DNA of 64,000 nucleotides, from NCBI RefSeq assembly GCF_029837695.1, contig NZ_JAOEEA010000008.1, positions 211,543-275,542 of the forward strand. The letters are read 5' to 3'. The DNA is from Pseudomonas sp. GD04019. GTDB taxonomy: Bacteria > Pseudomonadota > Gammaproteobacteria > Pseudomonadales > Pseudomonadaceae. Made by a program: the position numbers and the translations under genes. The stretch's first letter is position 1. Every line of letters starts with the position of its first letter. This document shows positions 9,558 through 21,754 of the stretch, one piece after another. The notes under the pieces are model-generated. The model made no database searches, was not told the DNA's origin, and saw only the letters and a list, made by a program, of their open reading frames with translations.

Positions 9558-11364
9558 TGAGGCTGTCCGGCAGGCGCTGGACCTGGCCGTTGCGGAACTC
9601 GGCCCAGGGCAGCTGGCGCTCGATGCGCTGGGCCTGGTTCAGGCTGAGGTTGCCGGAAAGGCCTTCGACCTGGCTATCCGGCAGGGCCTTGAGCTGGCTC
9701 AGTCGCGGGGCCAGGCGGAAGGCGTCTACGCCCATGGCGTACAGGCGACCGAGGCTGCCGGCGGCTTGCGGCCATTGCTGGTCGACCTGCTGGCGCAGGG
9801 CGTCGTTGCTGTCCAGCAGCCATGGGGTTTCGCAGAAGCGGATGCCTTCCAGGTCCTGGTATTGCGCCGGGTTCTGCCCGCCGGTGTAGAGGTGCGAGGT
9901 GGCGTATACCGGTAGGTCGCCGGCGTACTGGAAGGCCAGAGTCGGTTTGATCTGCTGGGCCTGCTGCGGGGTGGCGGCGAGGAAGATGAAGTCGATGTCC
10001 TGGCGGCGCGCCGGCAGGGCGGCCAGCTGGGTGCCCAGGGTGTTCTGCAGGCGCTTGGCGCGGGCTTCGCTCTGGCGCAGCTGGAGTAGGTCGGCGATCT
10101 GCTGGGCCAGCTCCACCGGCTGGTCGACATGCTCGGCGGCGATCAGGTTGCCGCCGGCGGCCTGCCAGCTCTGCTGGAAGGCGGCCAGCACACGGTTACC
10201 CCACTCGCCACTCGGCACCAGGGCCACGGCGCTGCGCATGCCATCCGCCCAGGCGCGGCGCGCGACTTCGCGGGCCTCGTCTTCGGCGGCCAGGCCGAAC
10301 TGGAATAGCTGGGCCGGTGCTTCGCGTCCGGCGTCGCTGTAGTTCAGGGCCAGGGTGGTCAGCGGCAGCTGCGGACGTTCGCTGAGTTGCTTGACCAGCG
10401 GTTTCTCCAGCGGGCCGACAACCAGTTGCGCGCCGTCGGCCTGAGCCTGGCGGTAGAAGTCGTCCAGCGAGGACAGGCGCGAGCTGTCGTAGAGCAGGAT
10501 TTCCGGCGGGTTCTGCCCGGCCTGTTGGGCCTGGTAGTGGGCGGCTAGGAAACCGTCGCGCAGGGCTCGGGCCACCGAGGCCAGCTGGCCTTCCTGCGGC
10601 AGCAGCAGGGCGATCTTCTGCAGCGGCTGGCCGGCCAGTTCCTTCAGCTTGCCCAGCGCCTGCGGCAGCTGCTCCGCGGCTGGGTGCTGCGGGTGCTGGT
10701 TCTTCCAGCCATCGATGGCGGCCAGTTGCTGGTCCGGGGTGCCGGCGCTCTTGGTGGCCAGGGCCAGGCTCAGCCAGCCGTCCAGATCGCTGTCGCCGGA
10801 GCTGATCAGCTGGCTCTGGGGCAGGCTGGAGACCAGGGTCCAGATCGCCTGATGGTTGGCGTTGGCCGCTTCACCGCTGAGCAGCGGAGCGATGAACACG
10901 CGTTCGCGGGCGGCAGCCAGGGTCTGGCCATCGGCTTCCAGAGCGCGGGCCTGGACCAGCTGGGTGCGGATCTGCTGCTCCACCGGCAGCTCCGCCAGGC
11001 GCTCCAGGCTCGGGTGCTGCAGGGCCTTGAGGGCGCTCTTCGGTTTGTTGCGGGCCATGGCCAGTTCGGCATCGAGGGTGGCGGCGAACACTTGCTGGGC
11101 CGGCTTCAGGCCATCCAGCGAGATTTCATCGAGGATGCGTGTGGCGCGCCCGATGTCCTGCTGGCGATAGGCCTGGTCGGCGGCCGCCAGGCGCAGCAGG
11201 GCGGCTTGCTCCGGCTCGCTGGTGCTGGCTTGCTGCAGCAACTGGTCGATGCTGGCCTGAGGTGTGCGCGGCAGCTCGCCCAGGCTGGACGAGGGCGAAC
11301 CGGCGCAGGCGGCCAGGAGGCCGGCAAGGCAGAGGGCGGAGAGCGGGCGCAGGCAGGCGATCAT
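9553..11364 (-). CDS. lpoA: LppC/LpoA-family lipoprotein, penicillin-binding protein activator
   Basis: Outer-membrane lipoprotein; in E. coli LpoA reaches across the periplasm to stimulate the synthase PBP1a. 603 residues. A lipoprotein signal is visible (lipobox LLAAC, Cys 20). The N-terminal half is TPR-like (QAALLRLAAADQAYRQQDIGRA) and the C-terminal half is a periplasmic-binding-protein fold (KIALLLPQEGQLASVARALRDGF, GPLEKPLVKQL, DFIFLAATPQQAQQIKP). It is divergent from rsmI with a 121-bp gap, the same arrangement as in E. coli. Whether the pseudomonad protein activates PBP1a is inferred from family and context. Confidence 0.9.
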   Translation of the reverse strand: MIACLRPLSALCLAGLLAACAGSPSSSLGELPRTPQASIDQLLQQASTSEPEQAALLRLAAADQAYRQQDIGRATRILDEISLDGLKPAQQVFAATLDAELAMARNKPKSALKALQHPSLERLAELPVEQQIRTQLVQARALEADGQTLAAARERVFIAPLLSGEAANANHQAIWTLVSSLPQSQLISSGDSDLDGWLSLALATKSAGTPDQQLAAIDGWKNQHPQHPAAEQLPQALGKLKELAGQPLQKIALLLPQEGQLASVARALRDGFLAAHYQAQQAGQNPPEILLYDSSRLSSLDDFYRQAQADGAQLVVGPLEKPLVKQLSERPQLPLTTLALNYSDAGREAPAQLFQFGLAAEDEAREVARRAWADGMRSAVALVPSGEWGNRVLAAFQQSWQAAGGNLIAAEHVDQPVELAQQIADLLQLRQSEARAKRLQNTLGTQLAALPARRQDIDFIFLAATPQQAQQIKPTLAFQYAGDLPVYATSHLYTGGQNPAQYQDLEGIRFCETPWLLDSNDALRQQVDQQWPQAAGSLGRLYAMGVDAFRLAPRLSQLKALPDSQVEGLSGNLSLNQAQRIERQLPWAEFRNGQVQRLPDSLN

Positions 11365-11485
11365 CTAATACGTTCCTGGTACTGATCAGAAAGAAGGCGG
11401 GATTGTACCCAAGCCCCGCGGCAGGCGCGATGTTGGTGCCTGGAAACGGGCTACAATGCGCGCTTTCCGCAATCGAGGTGCGCCC

Positions 11486-12355
11486 GTGAGTGCTTCCGCT
11501 GTTCCTGCCGCCGCCGGCACGCTGTACGTGGTCGCCACGCCTATCGGCAATCTGGACGACATCAGTGCGCGGGCGCTGCGCATCCTAGGTCAAGTGGCGC
11601 TGATCGCCGCCGAGGACACCCGGCATTCGGTGCGCCTGCTGCAGCACTTCGGTATCGCCACGCCGCTAGCGGCCTGCCACGAGCACAATGAGCGCGATCA
11701 GGGTGGGCGTTTCCTCGCCCGTTTACAGGCGGGCGAGGATGTGGCGCTGATCTCCGATGCCGGCACGCCGCTGATCTCAGATCCGGGCTTTCATCTGGTG
11801 CGCGCCGCGCGTGCCGCCGGCATTCGCGTGGTGCCGGTGCCGGGGGCATGCGCGCTGATCGCCGCGTTGTCGGCGGCGGGGCTGCCGTCCGATCGTTTCA
11901 GTTTCGAGGGTTTTCTGCCGGCCAAGACGGTCGGGCGCCGCTCGCGTCTGGAGCAGGTCAGGGAGGATGGTCGCACGCTTATCTATTACGAGGCGCCGCA
12001 TCGCCTGCTCGAATCCCTCGCCGATATGCGCGACATCTTCGGTGCGGATCGCCTGGCGGTGCTGGGACGCGAGCTGACCAAGACCTTCGAGACCCTCAAG
12101 GGCCTGCCGCTGGGTGAGCTGCACGACTGGGTGACGGCGGATAGCAATCAGCAGCGCGGTGAGTGCGTGATTCTGGTCGCCGGCTGGCAGGCGCCGGAGG
12201 GCGACGAGGCGGTGAGTGGCGAGGCCTTGCGTGTGCTTGATCTGCTGCTTGCCGAACTGCCGCTCAAGCGCGCGGCGGCGCTGGCAGCGGAGATCACCGG
12301 AGTGCGCAAGAACCTGCTGTACCAGGTTGCTCTCGATCGGCATAAAGACGCTTGA
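11486..12355 (+). CDS. rsmI: 16S rRNA (cytidine-1402 2'-O) methyltransferase
   Basis: SAM-dependent methyltransferase that 2'-O-methylates C1402 in the decoding centre; RsmH, encoded 1.1 kb downstream, adds the N4 methyl to the same base. 289 residues of tetrapyrrole-methylase fold: [41 protein letters not shown] and [12 protein letters not shown] chose the GTG at 11486 because GAGGTG lies 7 bases upstream and the next residues lead straight into the conserved start; the ATG at 11456 would overlap a likely -10 element (TACAAT, 11452-11457). Confidence 0.94.
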   Translation: MSASAVPAAAGTLYVVATPIGNLDDISARALRILGQVALIAAEDTRHSVRLLQHFGIATPLAACHEHNERDQGGRFLARLQAGEDVALISDAGTPLISDPGFHLVRAARAAGIRVVPVPGACALIAALSAAGLPSDRFSFEGFLPAKTVGRRSRLEQVREDGRTLIYYEAPHRLLESLADMRDIFGADRLAVLGRELTKTFETLKGLPLGELHDWVTADSNQQRGECVILVAGWQAPEGDEAVSGEALRVLDLLLAELPLKRAAALAAEITGVRKNLLYQVALDRHKDA

Positions 12356-12395
12356 GCTTGTCCTGAGTCGCCTGGATCGCTACCCTTGGCGGCGG

Positions 12396-12743
12396 AGAGT
12401 CGATCGGACAGTCGCCGCCTTCTTTATTGAGGGGGGAGGAAAGTCCGGGCTCCATAGGGCGGAGTGCCAGGTAACGCCTGGGAGGCGCGAGCCTACGGAA
12501 AGTGCCACAGAAAATAACCGCCTAAGCGTTTCGGCGCCGGTAAGGGTGAAAAGGTGCGGTAAGAGCGCACCGCACGGCTGGTAACAGTCCGTGGCTAGGC
12601 AAACCCCACTCGGAGCAAGACCAAATAGGGTTCCATCGGCGTGGCCCGCGCTGGAACCGGGTAGGTTGCTAGAGGCGTGCAGTGATGTACGTCGTAGAGG
12701 AATGACTGTCCTCGACAGAACCCGGCTTACAGATCGACTCTCC
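12396..12743 (+). ncRNA. rnpB: RNase P RNA, bacterial type A
   Basis: Catalytic RNA of RNase P, which matures tRNA 5' ends. Conserved core elements are in order: GAGGAAAGTCCGGGCTCC (from 12436), GGTAAGGGTGAAAAGGTGCG (from 12539), GGTAACAGTCCGTGGCTAG (from 12581), CAAATAGGG, GGCCCG and ACAGAACCCGGCTTA (12716-12730). The ends form helix P1, AGAGTCGATC (12396-12405) with GATCGACTCT (12732-12741). The length, about 348 nt, and the sequence match pseudomonad RNase P RNA. The P3 region (around 12416-12432) is shorter than in E. coli. The ends are estimated from the P1 helix. No obvious T-run terminator follows. Confidence 0.97.
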
Positions 12744-12934
12744 TCCTTTCTTCTATCTGCTTCGCCCCTCAATACCGAAAAATTCTTACTCTTAAGAAAT
12801 CACTTTAAGTTCGAAGTTTAGCTTCATGAGCTTGAAGAATTTCGCCTCCGAAATACCTCTGTTTTGTTGCTGAAAAAGCCCCGCTAAGTTCGCTAAATCA
12901 CCGTCCCATAAGGATTTTTCCTAGTTTGCGCGCC

Positions 12935-12964
12935 TTGACGCTAGGGTGTGCGCATTCCTATAGT
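12935..12964 (+). promoter_or_regulatory. Sigma70-type promoter of the dcw cluster (Pmra)
   Basis: TTGACG (12935-12940), an 18-bp spacer and TATAGT (12959-12964). This is the best promoter match upstream of mraZ. Its -10 hexamer is overlapped by the first of the 10-bp MraZ-type repeats, which fits autorepression. The predicted 5' end is near 12971, giving a leader of about 70 nt. Confidence 0.75.
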
Positions 12965-12996
12965 GTGCCGAAGTGGCACAAAGTGGAAAAAAGTGG
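12961..12996 (+). promoter_or_regulatory. MraZ operator: AAGTGG repeats at 10-bp spacing
   Basis: Three perfect AAGTGG units start at 12971, 12981 and 12991, exactly 10 bp apart. A degenerate fourth (TAGTGT) is in phase at 12961. This is the layout known for MraZ, a multimeric regulator that binds tandem TGGG-like repeats upstream of its own gene. The repeats cover the -10 and the likely transcription start, so the expected effect is repression of the whole division cluster. A further AGTGGGG at 13024 is out of phase. Confidence 0.8.
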
Positions 12997-13040
12997 GTCA
13001 TAAGGGCACGGAAAGCTAATAACAGTGGGGAAGCGCAGCC

Positions 13041-13496
13041 TTGTTTCGTGGAGCTAACGCCATCAGTCTCGACGCCAAAGGGCGACTCGCGATGCCGAGC
13101 CGGTATCGTGACGAGCTCGTTTCGCGTTGTGCTGGCCAGCTCATCGTCACCATCGATGCCGTAGACCCCTGCCTGTGTGTTTATCCCCTGCCAGAGTGGG
13201 AGCTGATCGAAGCCAAGCTCCGCGACCTGCCTTCCCTGCGTGAAGAAACCCGCCGCCTACAACGCCTGCTGATCGGCAACGCCGTGGATATCGAGTTGGA
13301 CGGCAGCGGCCGCTTCCTCGTGCCGCCGCGTCTGCGCGCGCACGCGGGGCTGGATAAGCACGCGATGCTGGTCGGCCAACTGAACAAATTCCAACTGTGG
13401 AACGAGGATGCCTGGAACGCACTTGCCGATGCCGACCTGGCCGCCATCAAACAACCCGGCGCTCTGCCGGATGACCTGCGCGACCTGATCCTGTGA
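13041..13496 (+). CDS. mraZ: Transcriptional regulator MraZ
   Basis: Ring-forming AbrB-like DNA-binding protein that represses its own promoter and the downstream division and cell-wall genes. 151 residues with two MraZ repeats: [23 protein letters not shown] (given here by key parts SLDAKGR and PSRYRD) and [18 protein letters not shown]. It begins at a TTG codon; GTGGGGA lies about 9 bases upstream and no ATG is suitably placed. The TTG start fits low production of the repressor. Its stop overlaps the rsmH GTG start. Confidence 0.95.
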   Translation: MFRGANAISLDAKGRLAMPSRYRDELVSRCAGQLIVTIDAVDPCLCVYPLPEWELIEAKLRDLPSLREETRRLQRLLIGNAVDIELDGSGRFLVPPRLRAHAGLDKHAMLVGQLNKFQLWNEDAWNALADADLAAIKQPGALPDDLRDLIL

Positions 13497-14436
13497 CCAC
13501 GACCAGCAGCTTCCGCCACATCACCGTGCTGCTCGACGAGGCCGTCGAGGCCCTCGCCGTGCGCGCCGATGGCTGCTACCTGGATGGCACTTTCGGGAGG
13601 GGCGGGCATAGCCGGCTGATCCTCGAAAGGCTCGGTCCAGAGGGCCGGTTGCTCGGGTTCGACAAGGACCCACTGGCAATCGCAAGCGGAAATGCACTGG
13701 CGGCCGAAGACGGCCGCTTCGTCGTTGTACAGCGCAGCTTCGCCGACCTCGGCGAAGAGGCTGCCGCCCGCGGCCTGGTCGGCAAGGTCGACGGCCTGCT
13801 GCTAGACCTCGGCGTGTCCTCGCCGCAGCTGGACGACGCCGAGCGTGGTTTCAGCTTCCTCAACGATGGCCCGCTGGACATGCGCATGAATCCGGATGCC
13901 GGCGTCAGCGCCGCCCAGTTCATCGCCACCGCCAGCGCCGACGAGATCGCCCGGGTATTCAAGGAATACGGCGAGGAGCGCTTCGCCAAGCGCATGGCTC
14001 GCGCCGTGGTCGAGCGTCGCGAGCAGAAGCCATTCGAGCGCACCGCCGATCTGGCAGCCGTGCTGACCGAGGCCAATCCTGCCTGGGAAAAGGGCAAGAA
14101 CCCGGCGACCCGTGCCTTCCAAGGCCTGCGTATCCACGTCAACAACGAGCTGGGCGATCTCGAGCGTGGCCTCGATGCGGCCCTCGAGTCGCTGGCAGTG
14201 GGCGGTCGCCTGGTGGTGATCAGCTTCCATTCGCTGGAAGACCGCATCGTTAAACAGTTCATGAAGCGCCAGGCCAAGGGCGAGGCGGACAACCTGCCGC
14301 GCGACCTGCCGATCATCCCCAAGGCGTTCGAACCGCGCCTGAAGCTGCTGGGCAAGCCGATCTACGCCGGCGAGGCGGAGCTGAAAGCCAACCCGCGCTC
14401 GCGCAGCGCGGTGATGCGCGTGGCGGAGAAGCTGCG

Positions 14437-14440
<4 letters not shown>
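13493..14440 (+). CDS. rsmH: 16S rRNA (cytosine-1402 N4) methyltransferase
   Basis: SAM-dependent enzyme (formerly MraW) that N4-methylates C1402 of 16S rRNA. 315 residues with the family signature [15 protein letters not shown], the SAM motif [47 protein letters not shown] and [16 protein letters not shown]. It starts at GTG overlapping the mraZ stop by 4 bp (GTGA), and its own stop overlaps the TTG start of ftsL, so translation of the three genes is probably coupled. Confidence 0.96.
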
Positions 14441-16486
<2,046 letters not shown>

Positions 16487-16487
<1 letters not shown>

Positions 16488-17950
16488 TGCCCATGCCCCT
16501 CAATCAACTGCTGCCGCAGGCAAGCGGCGCCACCCTGATCCGTGAACTGACCCTGGACAGCCGCAAGGTGCGCCCGGGCGACCTGTTCCTCGCCGTACCC
16601 GGCCTAGCCCAGGACGGTCGCGCGCATATCGCCGATGCCATCGCCCGCGGGGCCACTGCCGTGGCCTATGAGGCTGAAGGCGCCACCGCCATGAGCGCGA
16701 GCAGCGCCGAGCTGGTGCCGATCAAGGGTCTGGCCGGCCAGTTGTCGGCCATCGCCGGACGCTTCTATGGCGAACCGAGCCGTGGCGTGCGCCTGGTCGG
16801 CGTTACCGGCACCAACGGCAAGACCAGCGTCAGCCAGTTGCTGGCCCAGGCCCTGGACCTGTTGGGCGAGCGCTGCGGCATCGTCGGTACCCTCGGCACC
16901 GGCTTCTTCGATGCGCTGCAGAGCGGCCGCCACACCACGCCGGACCCGATCGCCGTGCAGGCCACCCTGGCCGACCTGAAGCAGGCCGGCGCTCGCGCCG
17001 TGGCCATGGAAGTGTCGTCCCACGGCCTGGATCAGGGTCGTGTGGCGGCCCTGGACTTCGACGTGGCGGTTTACACCAACCTGTCCCGCGATCACCTCGA
17101 TTATCACGGCTCGATGGAAGCTTACGGCGCGGCCAAGGCCAAGCTGTTCGCCTGGCCGGAACTGAAGTGCCGGGTGATCAACCTGGACGACGACTTCGGC
17201 CGCCAACTGGCGAGCGAAGAGCGCGAGTCGCGCTTGATCGGCTACAGCCTGAGCGATGCTTCCGCCTACCTGTTCTGCCGCGAGGCCCGGTTCGACGATC
17301 ACGGCGTGCAGGCCAGCTTAATCACTCCCCAGGGCGAAGGTCATCTGCGCAGCCCGCTGCTCGGTCGCTTCAACCTGAGCAACCTGCTGGCCGTGGTCGG
17401 CGCATTGCTCGGCCTGAACTACGGCCTGGACGAAATCCTTCGCGTGCTGCCGCAGCTGCACGGCCCGGTGGGCCGTATGCAGCGCTTCGGTGGTCAGCAG
17501 CTGCCGCTGGTGGTGGTCGACTACGCCCATACCCCGGATGCGCTGGAAAAAGTGCTGGAGGCCCTGCGCCCGCACGTCACCGGCCGCCTGCTGTGCCTGT
17601 TCGGCTGCGGCGGCGACCGCGACCGCGGCAAGCGCCCGCTGATGGCCGCCGTGGCCGAGCGCCTGGCCGACGCGGTCCTGGTCACCGACGACAACCCGCG
17701 CAGCGAAGACCCGGCGCAGATACTGGCTGACATTCGCGCCGGTTTCGCCAAGCCCGAGGCGGCCGAGTTCGTCCATGGTCGCGGCGATGCCATCGCCCGC
17801 CTGATCGCCACCGCCCAGGTGGGCGATGTGGTGCTGCTGGCCGGCAAGGGTCACGAGGATTACCAGGAGATCGCCGGCACTCGCCATGCCTTCTCCGACC
17901 TGATTGAGACCGCCAAGGCTCTGCAGGCCTGGGAGGCCGCCCATGCTTAA
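16487..17950 (+). CDS. murE: UDP-MurNAc-L-Ala-D-Glu : meso-diaminopimelate ligase
   Basis: Cytosolic Mur ligase that adds the third amino acid of the peptidoglycan stem. 487 residues with the ATP site GVTGTNGKTSVSQLL, VAMEVSSHGLDQGRV, and VVVDYAHTPDALEKVL. The selectivity motif DDNPRSEDP (DNPR) is that of the meso-diaminopimelate-adding enzymes rather than the lysine type. Its first base is the last base of the ftsI stop, and murF starts 8 bp before its end. Confidence 0.96.
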
Positions 17951-19316
17951 GCCATTGCTGCTTAGCGAAGTGGCCCCGGCGCTGGATGCCTACGTGGTGG
18001 GCGCCGATGTGGCGTTTTCCGCCGTGTCCACCGATAGCCGCAAGATCGCCAGCGGCCAGCTGTTCATTGCCCTGGTCGGGCCGAACTTCGACGGCCACAA
18101 CTACCTGGCCGAAGTCGCCGCCAAAGGCGCCGTCGCCGCCCTGGTGCAGCGTGAAATCGCCGATGCCCCGCTGCCGCAGCTGGTGGTTGCCGATACCCGC
18201 ATCGCCCTGGGTCAACTCGGCGGGCTCAATCGCGCAGCCTTTGACAAGCCGCTGGCTGCCGTCACCGGCTCCAGCGGCAAGACCACGGTCAAGGAGATGC
18301 TCGCCAGCATCCTGCGTGCCGGCCTGAGCGGCCCGGTGCTGGCCACCCGTGGCAACCTGAACAACGACCTCGGCGCGCCGCTGACCCTGCTGGAGCTGGC
18401 TCCGGAGCACGTCGGCGCGGTGATCGAACTGGGCGCCAACCATGTCGGCGAGATCGCCTATACCGTCGACCTGACCAAACCGCAGGTGGCGATCATCACC
18501 AACGCCGGTCTGGCCCATGTCGGCGAGTTCGGCGGGCCGGAGAAGATTGTCGAGGCCAAGGGCGAGATTCTCGAAGGCCTGGCCGGCGACGGTGTGGCCG
18601 TGCTCAATCGCGACGACAAGGCCTTCGCCACCTGGCAGGCCCGTGCCAAGGGCCGCCGGGTGCTGAGCTTCGCCCTGCGCGACCAGGCGGCCGATGTGCA
18701 TGCCAGCGAGCTGTGGCGTGATGCCCGCGGCTGCGCCGGCTTCGCTCTGGCTGGCGCTGCCGGCGAGGCGCGCATCCAGCTCAATCTGCTCGGCGAGCAC
18801 AGCGTGGCCAATTCCCTGGCCGCCGCCGCCGCTGCTTACGCCCTCGGTGTGCCGCTGGTCGGGATCAAGCAGGGCCTGGAAGCGCTGCAACCGGTCAAGG
18901 GCCGCGCCGTGGCTGACCTGGCGCCGAACGGCGTGCGGGTCATCGACGACAGCTACAACGCCAACCCGCTGTCCATGTGCGCGGCAGTGGATATACTCGC
19001 CGCCTTCTCCGGCCGCACCGTCCTGGTGCTGGGAGATATGGGCGAGTTGGGCGAATGGGCCGAGCGGGGCCATCGCGACGTCGGCGCCCATGCCGCCGGC
19101 AAGGTCGATGCGCTCTATGCCGTGGGCCCGCTGATGGCGCATGCCGTCGCTGCTTACGGTGCCAATGGCCGCCATTTCGCCGATCAAGCCAGCCTGATCG
19201 AAGCGCTTCGCCTCGAGTCGGGCGACACCACCATTCTAATTAAAGGCTCGCGCAGCGCGGCGATGGAACGAATCGTCGACGCGTTGCTGCAACGGGCATC
19301 GGGGGAGGCTCACTAA
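17943..19316 (+). CDS. murF: UDP-MurNAc-tripeptide : D-Ala-D-Ala ligase
   Basis: Adds the D-alanyl-D-alanine made by Ddl to finish the UDP-MurNAc-pentapeptide. 457 residues with [20 protein letters not shown] in the N-terminal domain (shown by key parts STDSRKI and GQLF), the ATP site [31 protein letters not shown], and [13 protein letters not shown] near the C-terminal domain. I chose the ATG at 17943, overlapping murE by 8 bp. mraY begins 2 bp after the stop. Confidence 0.96.
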   Translation: MLKPLLLSEVAPALDAYVVGADVAFSAVSTDSRKIASGQLFIALVGPNFDGHNYLAEVAAKGAVAALVQREIADAPLPQLVVADTRIALGQLGGLNRAAFDKPLAAVTGSSGKTTVKEMLASILRAGLSGPVLATRGNLNNDLGAPLTLLELAPEHVGAVIELGANHVGEIAYTVDLTKPQVAIITNAGLAHVGEFGGPEKIVEAKGEILEGLAGDGVAVLNRDDKAFATWQARAKGRRVLSFALRDQAADVHASELWRDARGCAGFALAGAAGEARIQLNLLGEHSVANSLAAAAAAYALGVPLVGIKQGLEALQPVKGRAVADLAPNGVRVIDDSYNANPLSMCAAVDILAAFSGRTVLVLGDMGELGEWAERGHRDVGAHAAGKVDALYAVGPLMAHAVAAYGANGRHFADQASLIEALRLESGDTTILIKGSRSAAMERIVDALLQRASGEAH

Positions 19317-19318
19317 TC

Positions 19319-20401
19319 ATGCTGCTGCTGCTGGCCGAGTACCTGCAACAGTTCTACACCGGCTTCGGGGTGGTCCAGTACCTCACCCTGCGCGGAATCC
19401 TCGGCGTGCTCACCGCGCTGGCGATGTCGCTGTGGCTGGGCCCGTGGATGATCCGCACCCTGCAGATCCGCCAGATCGGCCAGGCCGTGCGCAACGACGG
19501 TCCGCAGTCGCACTTGTCGAAGAAGGGCACGCCGACCATGGGTGGCGCGCTGATCCTCACCGCCATCGCCGTCAGCACCCTGCTCTGGGCCGACCTGACC
19601 AACCGCTACGTGTGGACCGTCCTGGCCGTGACCCTGCTGTTCGGCGCCATCGGCTGGGTCGACGACTACCGCAAGGTGATCGAGAAGAACTCGCGCGGCC
19701 TGCCGAGCCGCTGGAAGTATTTCTGGCAGTCGGTATTCGGCCTGGCCGCCGCCGTCTTCCTCTATATGACCGCGCAGAGCCCGGTGGAAACCACCCTGAT
19801 CGTGCCGATGCTCAAGGATGTGGCCATTCCGCTGGGCGTGGGCTTCGTGGTGCTGACCTATTTCGTCATCGTCGGCACCAGCAACGCGGTGAACCTGACC
19901 GACGGCCTCGACGGCCTGGCCATCCTGCCGACCGTGATGGTGGCCGGCGCGCTGGCGATCTTCTGCTACCTGTCAGGCAACATCAAATTCGCCGAATACC
20001 TGCTGATTCCCTACGTGCCGGGCGCCGGTGAGCTGATCGTGTTCTGCGCCGCGCTGGTCGGTGCCGGTCTCGGCTTCCTGTGGTTCAACACCTACCCGGC
20101 CCAGGTCTTTATGGGCGATGTGGGTGCGCTGGCCCTTGGCGCCGCGCTGGGCACCATCGCCGTGATCGTCCGCCAGGAGATCGTGCTGTTCATCATGGGC
20201 GGCGTGTTCGTCATGGAAACCCTGTCGGTGATGATCCAGGTCGCCAGCTTCAAGCTGACCGGCAAGCGCGTGTTCCGCATGGCGCCTATCCACCACCACT
20301 TCGAACTCAAAGGCTGGCCGGAGCCGCGCGTGATCGTGCGCTTCTGGATCATCACCGTGATCCTGGTGCTGGTCGGCCTGGCTACGTTGAAACTGAGGTA
20401 A
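19319..20401 (+). CDS. mraY: Phospho-MurNAc-pentapeptide transferase
   Basis: Integral membrane enzyme that links phospho-MurNAc-pentapeptide to undecaprenyl phosphate, making lipid I. 360 residues, the same length as E. coli MraY, with about ten membrane helices. Family motifs: [33 protein letters not shown] (in parts), [13 protein letters not shown] and the HHH loop [17 protein letters not shown]. It follows murF by 2 bp and precedes murD by 6 bp. Confidence 0.97.
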   Translation: MLLLLAEYLQQFYTGFGVVQYLTLRGILGVLTALAMSLWLGPWMIRTLQIRQIGQAVRNDGPQSHLSKKGTPTMGGALILTAIAVSTLLWADLTNRYVWTVLAVTLLFGAIGWVDDYRKVIEKNSRGLPSRWKYFWQSVFGLAAAVFLYMTAQSPVETTLIVPMLKDVAIPLGVGFVVLTYFVIVGTSNAVNLTDGLDGLAILPTVMVAGALAIFCYLSGNIKFAEYLLIPYVPGAGELIVFCAALVGAGLGFLWFNTYPAQVFMGDVGALALGAALGTIAVIVRQEIVLFIMGGVFVMETLSVMIQVASFKLTGKRVFRMAPIHHHFELKGWPEPRVIVRFWIITVILVLVGLATLKLR

Positions 20402-20407
20402 TAGAGA

Positions 20408-21754
20408 GTGTCGCTGATCGCTTCCGACCAGTTCCGCATCGTTGTCGGCCTCGGCAAGAGCGGCATGTCTCTGGTGCGCTTCCTCGCGCAGCAGGGCGTG
20501 CGCTTCGCCGTGGCCGACACCCGCGCGAACCCGCCGGAGCTGGCGACCCTGCAGCGCGACTACCCGCAAGTGGAAGTACGCTGCGGCGAGTTGGACGTGG
20601 ACTTCCTGTGCCGCGCCTCGGAGCTGTACGTGAGCCCCGGCCTGGCCCTGGCTACCCCGGCGCTGCGTGAGGTGGCCGCCCGTGGCGTGAAGATGTCCGG
20701 CGATATCGACCTGTTCACCCGCTATGCCAAGGCGCCGATCGTCGCCATCACCGGCTCCAACGCCAAGAGCACCGTCACCACCCTGGTCGGCGAGATGGCT
20801 GCGGCGGCCGGGCGCAAGGTCGCCGTCGGCGGCAATATCGGCACGCCGGCGCTGGACCTGCTGAGCGATGACGTCGAGCTGTATGTGCTCGAGCTGTCCA
20901 GCTTCCAGCTGGAGACCACCGAGCGCCTGGGCGCCGAGGTCGCCACCTGCCTGAACATCAGCGAAGACCACATGGATCGCTACGACGGCATGGCCCAGTA
21001 CCACCTGGCCAAGCACCGGATCTTCCGTGGGGCGCGCCAAGTGGTGGTGAATCGTGACGACGCCCTGTCGCGTCCGCTGATCGCCGACCAGGTGCCGTGC
21101 TGGTCCTTCGGCCTGGGCAAACCCGACTTCAAGCGCTTCGGCCTGATCGAAGAGGGCGGCGAGAAGCAGCTGGCCTTCCAGTTCGAGACGCTGATGCCGA
21201 CTGCCGAACTGAAGATTCGCGGCGCGCACAACCAGTCCAATGCCCTGGCGGCTTTGGCTCTCGGTCATGCCGTCGGCCTGCCGTTCGAGGCCATGCTGCA
21301 GACCCTGCGTAGCTTCGCCGGCCTGCCGCACCGCTGCCAGTGGGTGCGCGAGCTGCGCGGCGTGGGCTACTACGACGACTCCAAGGCCACCAACGTCGGC
21401 GCCGCCCTGGCCGCCATCGAGGGCCTGGGCGCAGACATTACCGGCAAGCTGGTGCTGATCGCCGGTGGCGACGGCAAGGGTGCCGACTTCTCCGCGCTGA
21501 AAGCGCCGGTGGCCAAGTTCTGCCGCGCCGTGGTGCTGATCGGTCGTGATGCCGATCTGCTTGCCACCGCCCTGGGCGATGCCGCGCCGCTGGTGCGGGT
21601 GAAGACTCTGGAAGAAGCGGTGCAGCGCGCCGCCGAGCTGGCCCAGTCGGGCGACGCCGTGCTGCTGTCGCCGGCCTGCGCCAGCCTGGACATGTTCAAG
21701 AACTTCGAAGAGCGTGGGCGTCTGTTCGCCCAGGCGGCGGAGGGCCTGCAATGA
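20408..21754 (+). CDS. murD: UDP-MurNAc-L-Ala : D-glutamate ligase
   Basis: Mur ligase that adds D-Glu, the second stem residue. 448 residues with an N-terminal Rossmann part (RIVVGLGKSGMSLVRFLA), ATP site ITGSNAKSTVTTLVGEM, LELSSFQLETTERL, NISEDHMDRY and YYDDSKATNVGAALAAIEG. It begins at GTG with only a weak AGAG site. Its stop overlaps the ftsW start by 4 bp. Confidence 0.96.
   Translation: MSLIASDQFRIVVGLGKSGMSLVRFLAQQGVRFAVADTRANPPELATLQRDYPQVEVRCGELDVDFLCRASELYVSPGLALATPALREVAARGVKMSGDIDLFTRYAKAPIVAITGSNAKSTVTTLVGEMAAAAGRKVAVGGNIGTPALDLLSDDVELYVLELSSFQLETTERLGAEVATCLNISEDHMDRYDGMAQYHLAKHRIFRGARQVVVNRDDALSRPLIADQVPCWSFGLGKPDFKRFGLIEEGGEKQLAFQFETLMPTAELKIRGAHNQSNALAALALGHAVGLPFEAMLQTLRSFAGLPHRCQWVRELRGVGYYDDSKATNVGAALAAIEGLGADITGKLVLIAGGDGKGADFSALKAPVAKFCRAVVLIGRDADLLATALGDAAPLVRVKTLEEAVQRAAELAQSGDAVLLSPACASLDMFKNFEERGRLFAQAAEGLQ

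Noticed and set aside
12380..12772. Open frame on the minus strand over the RNase P RNA gene
   Set aside because: The region is clearly rnpB on the plus strand, with conserved structural RNA elements.
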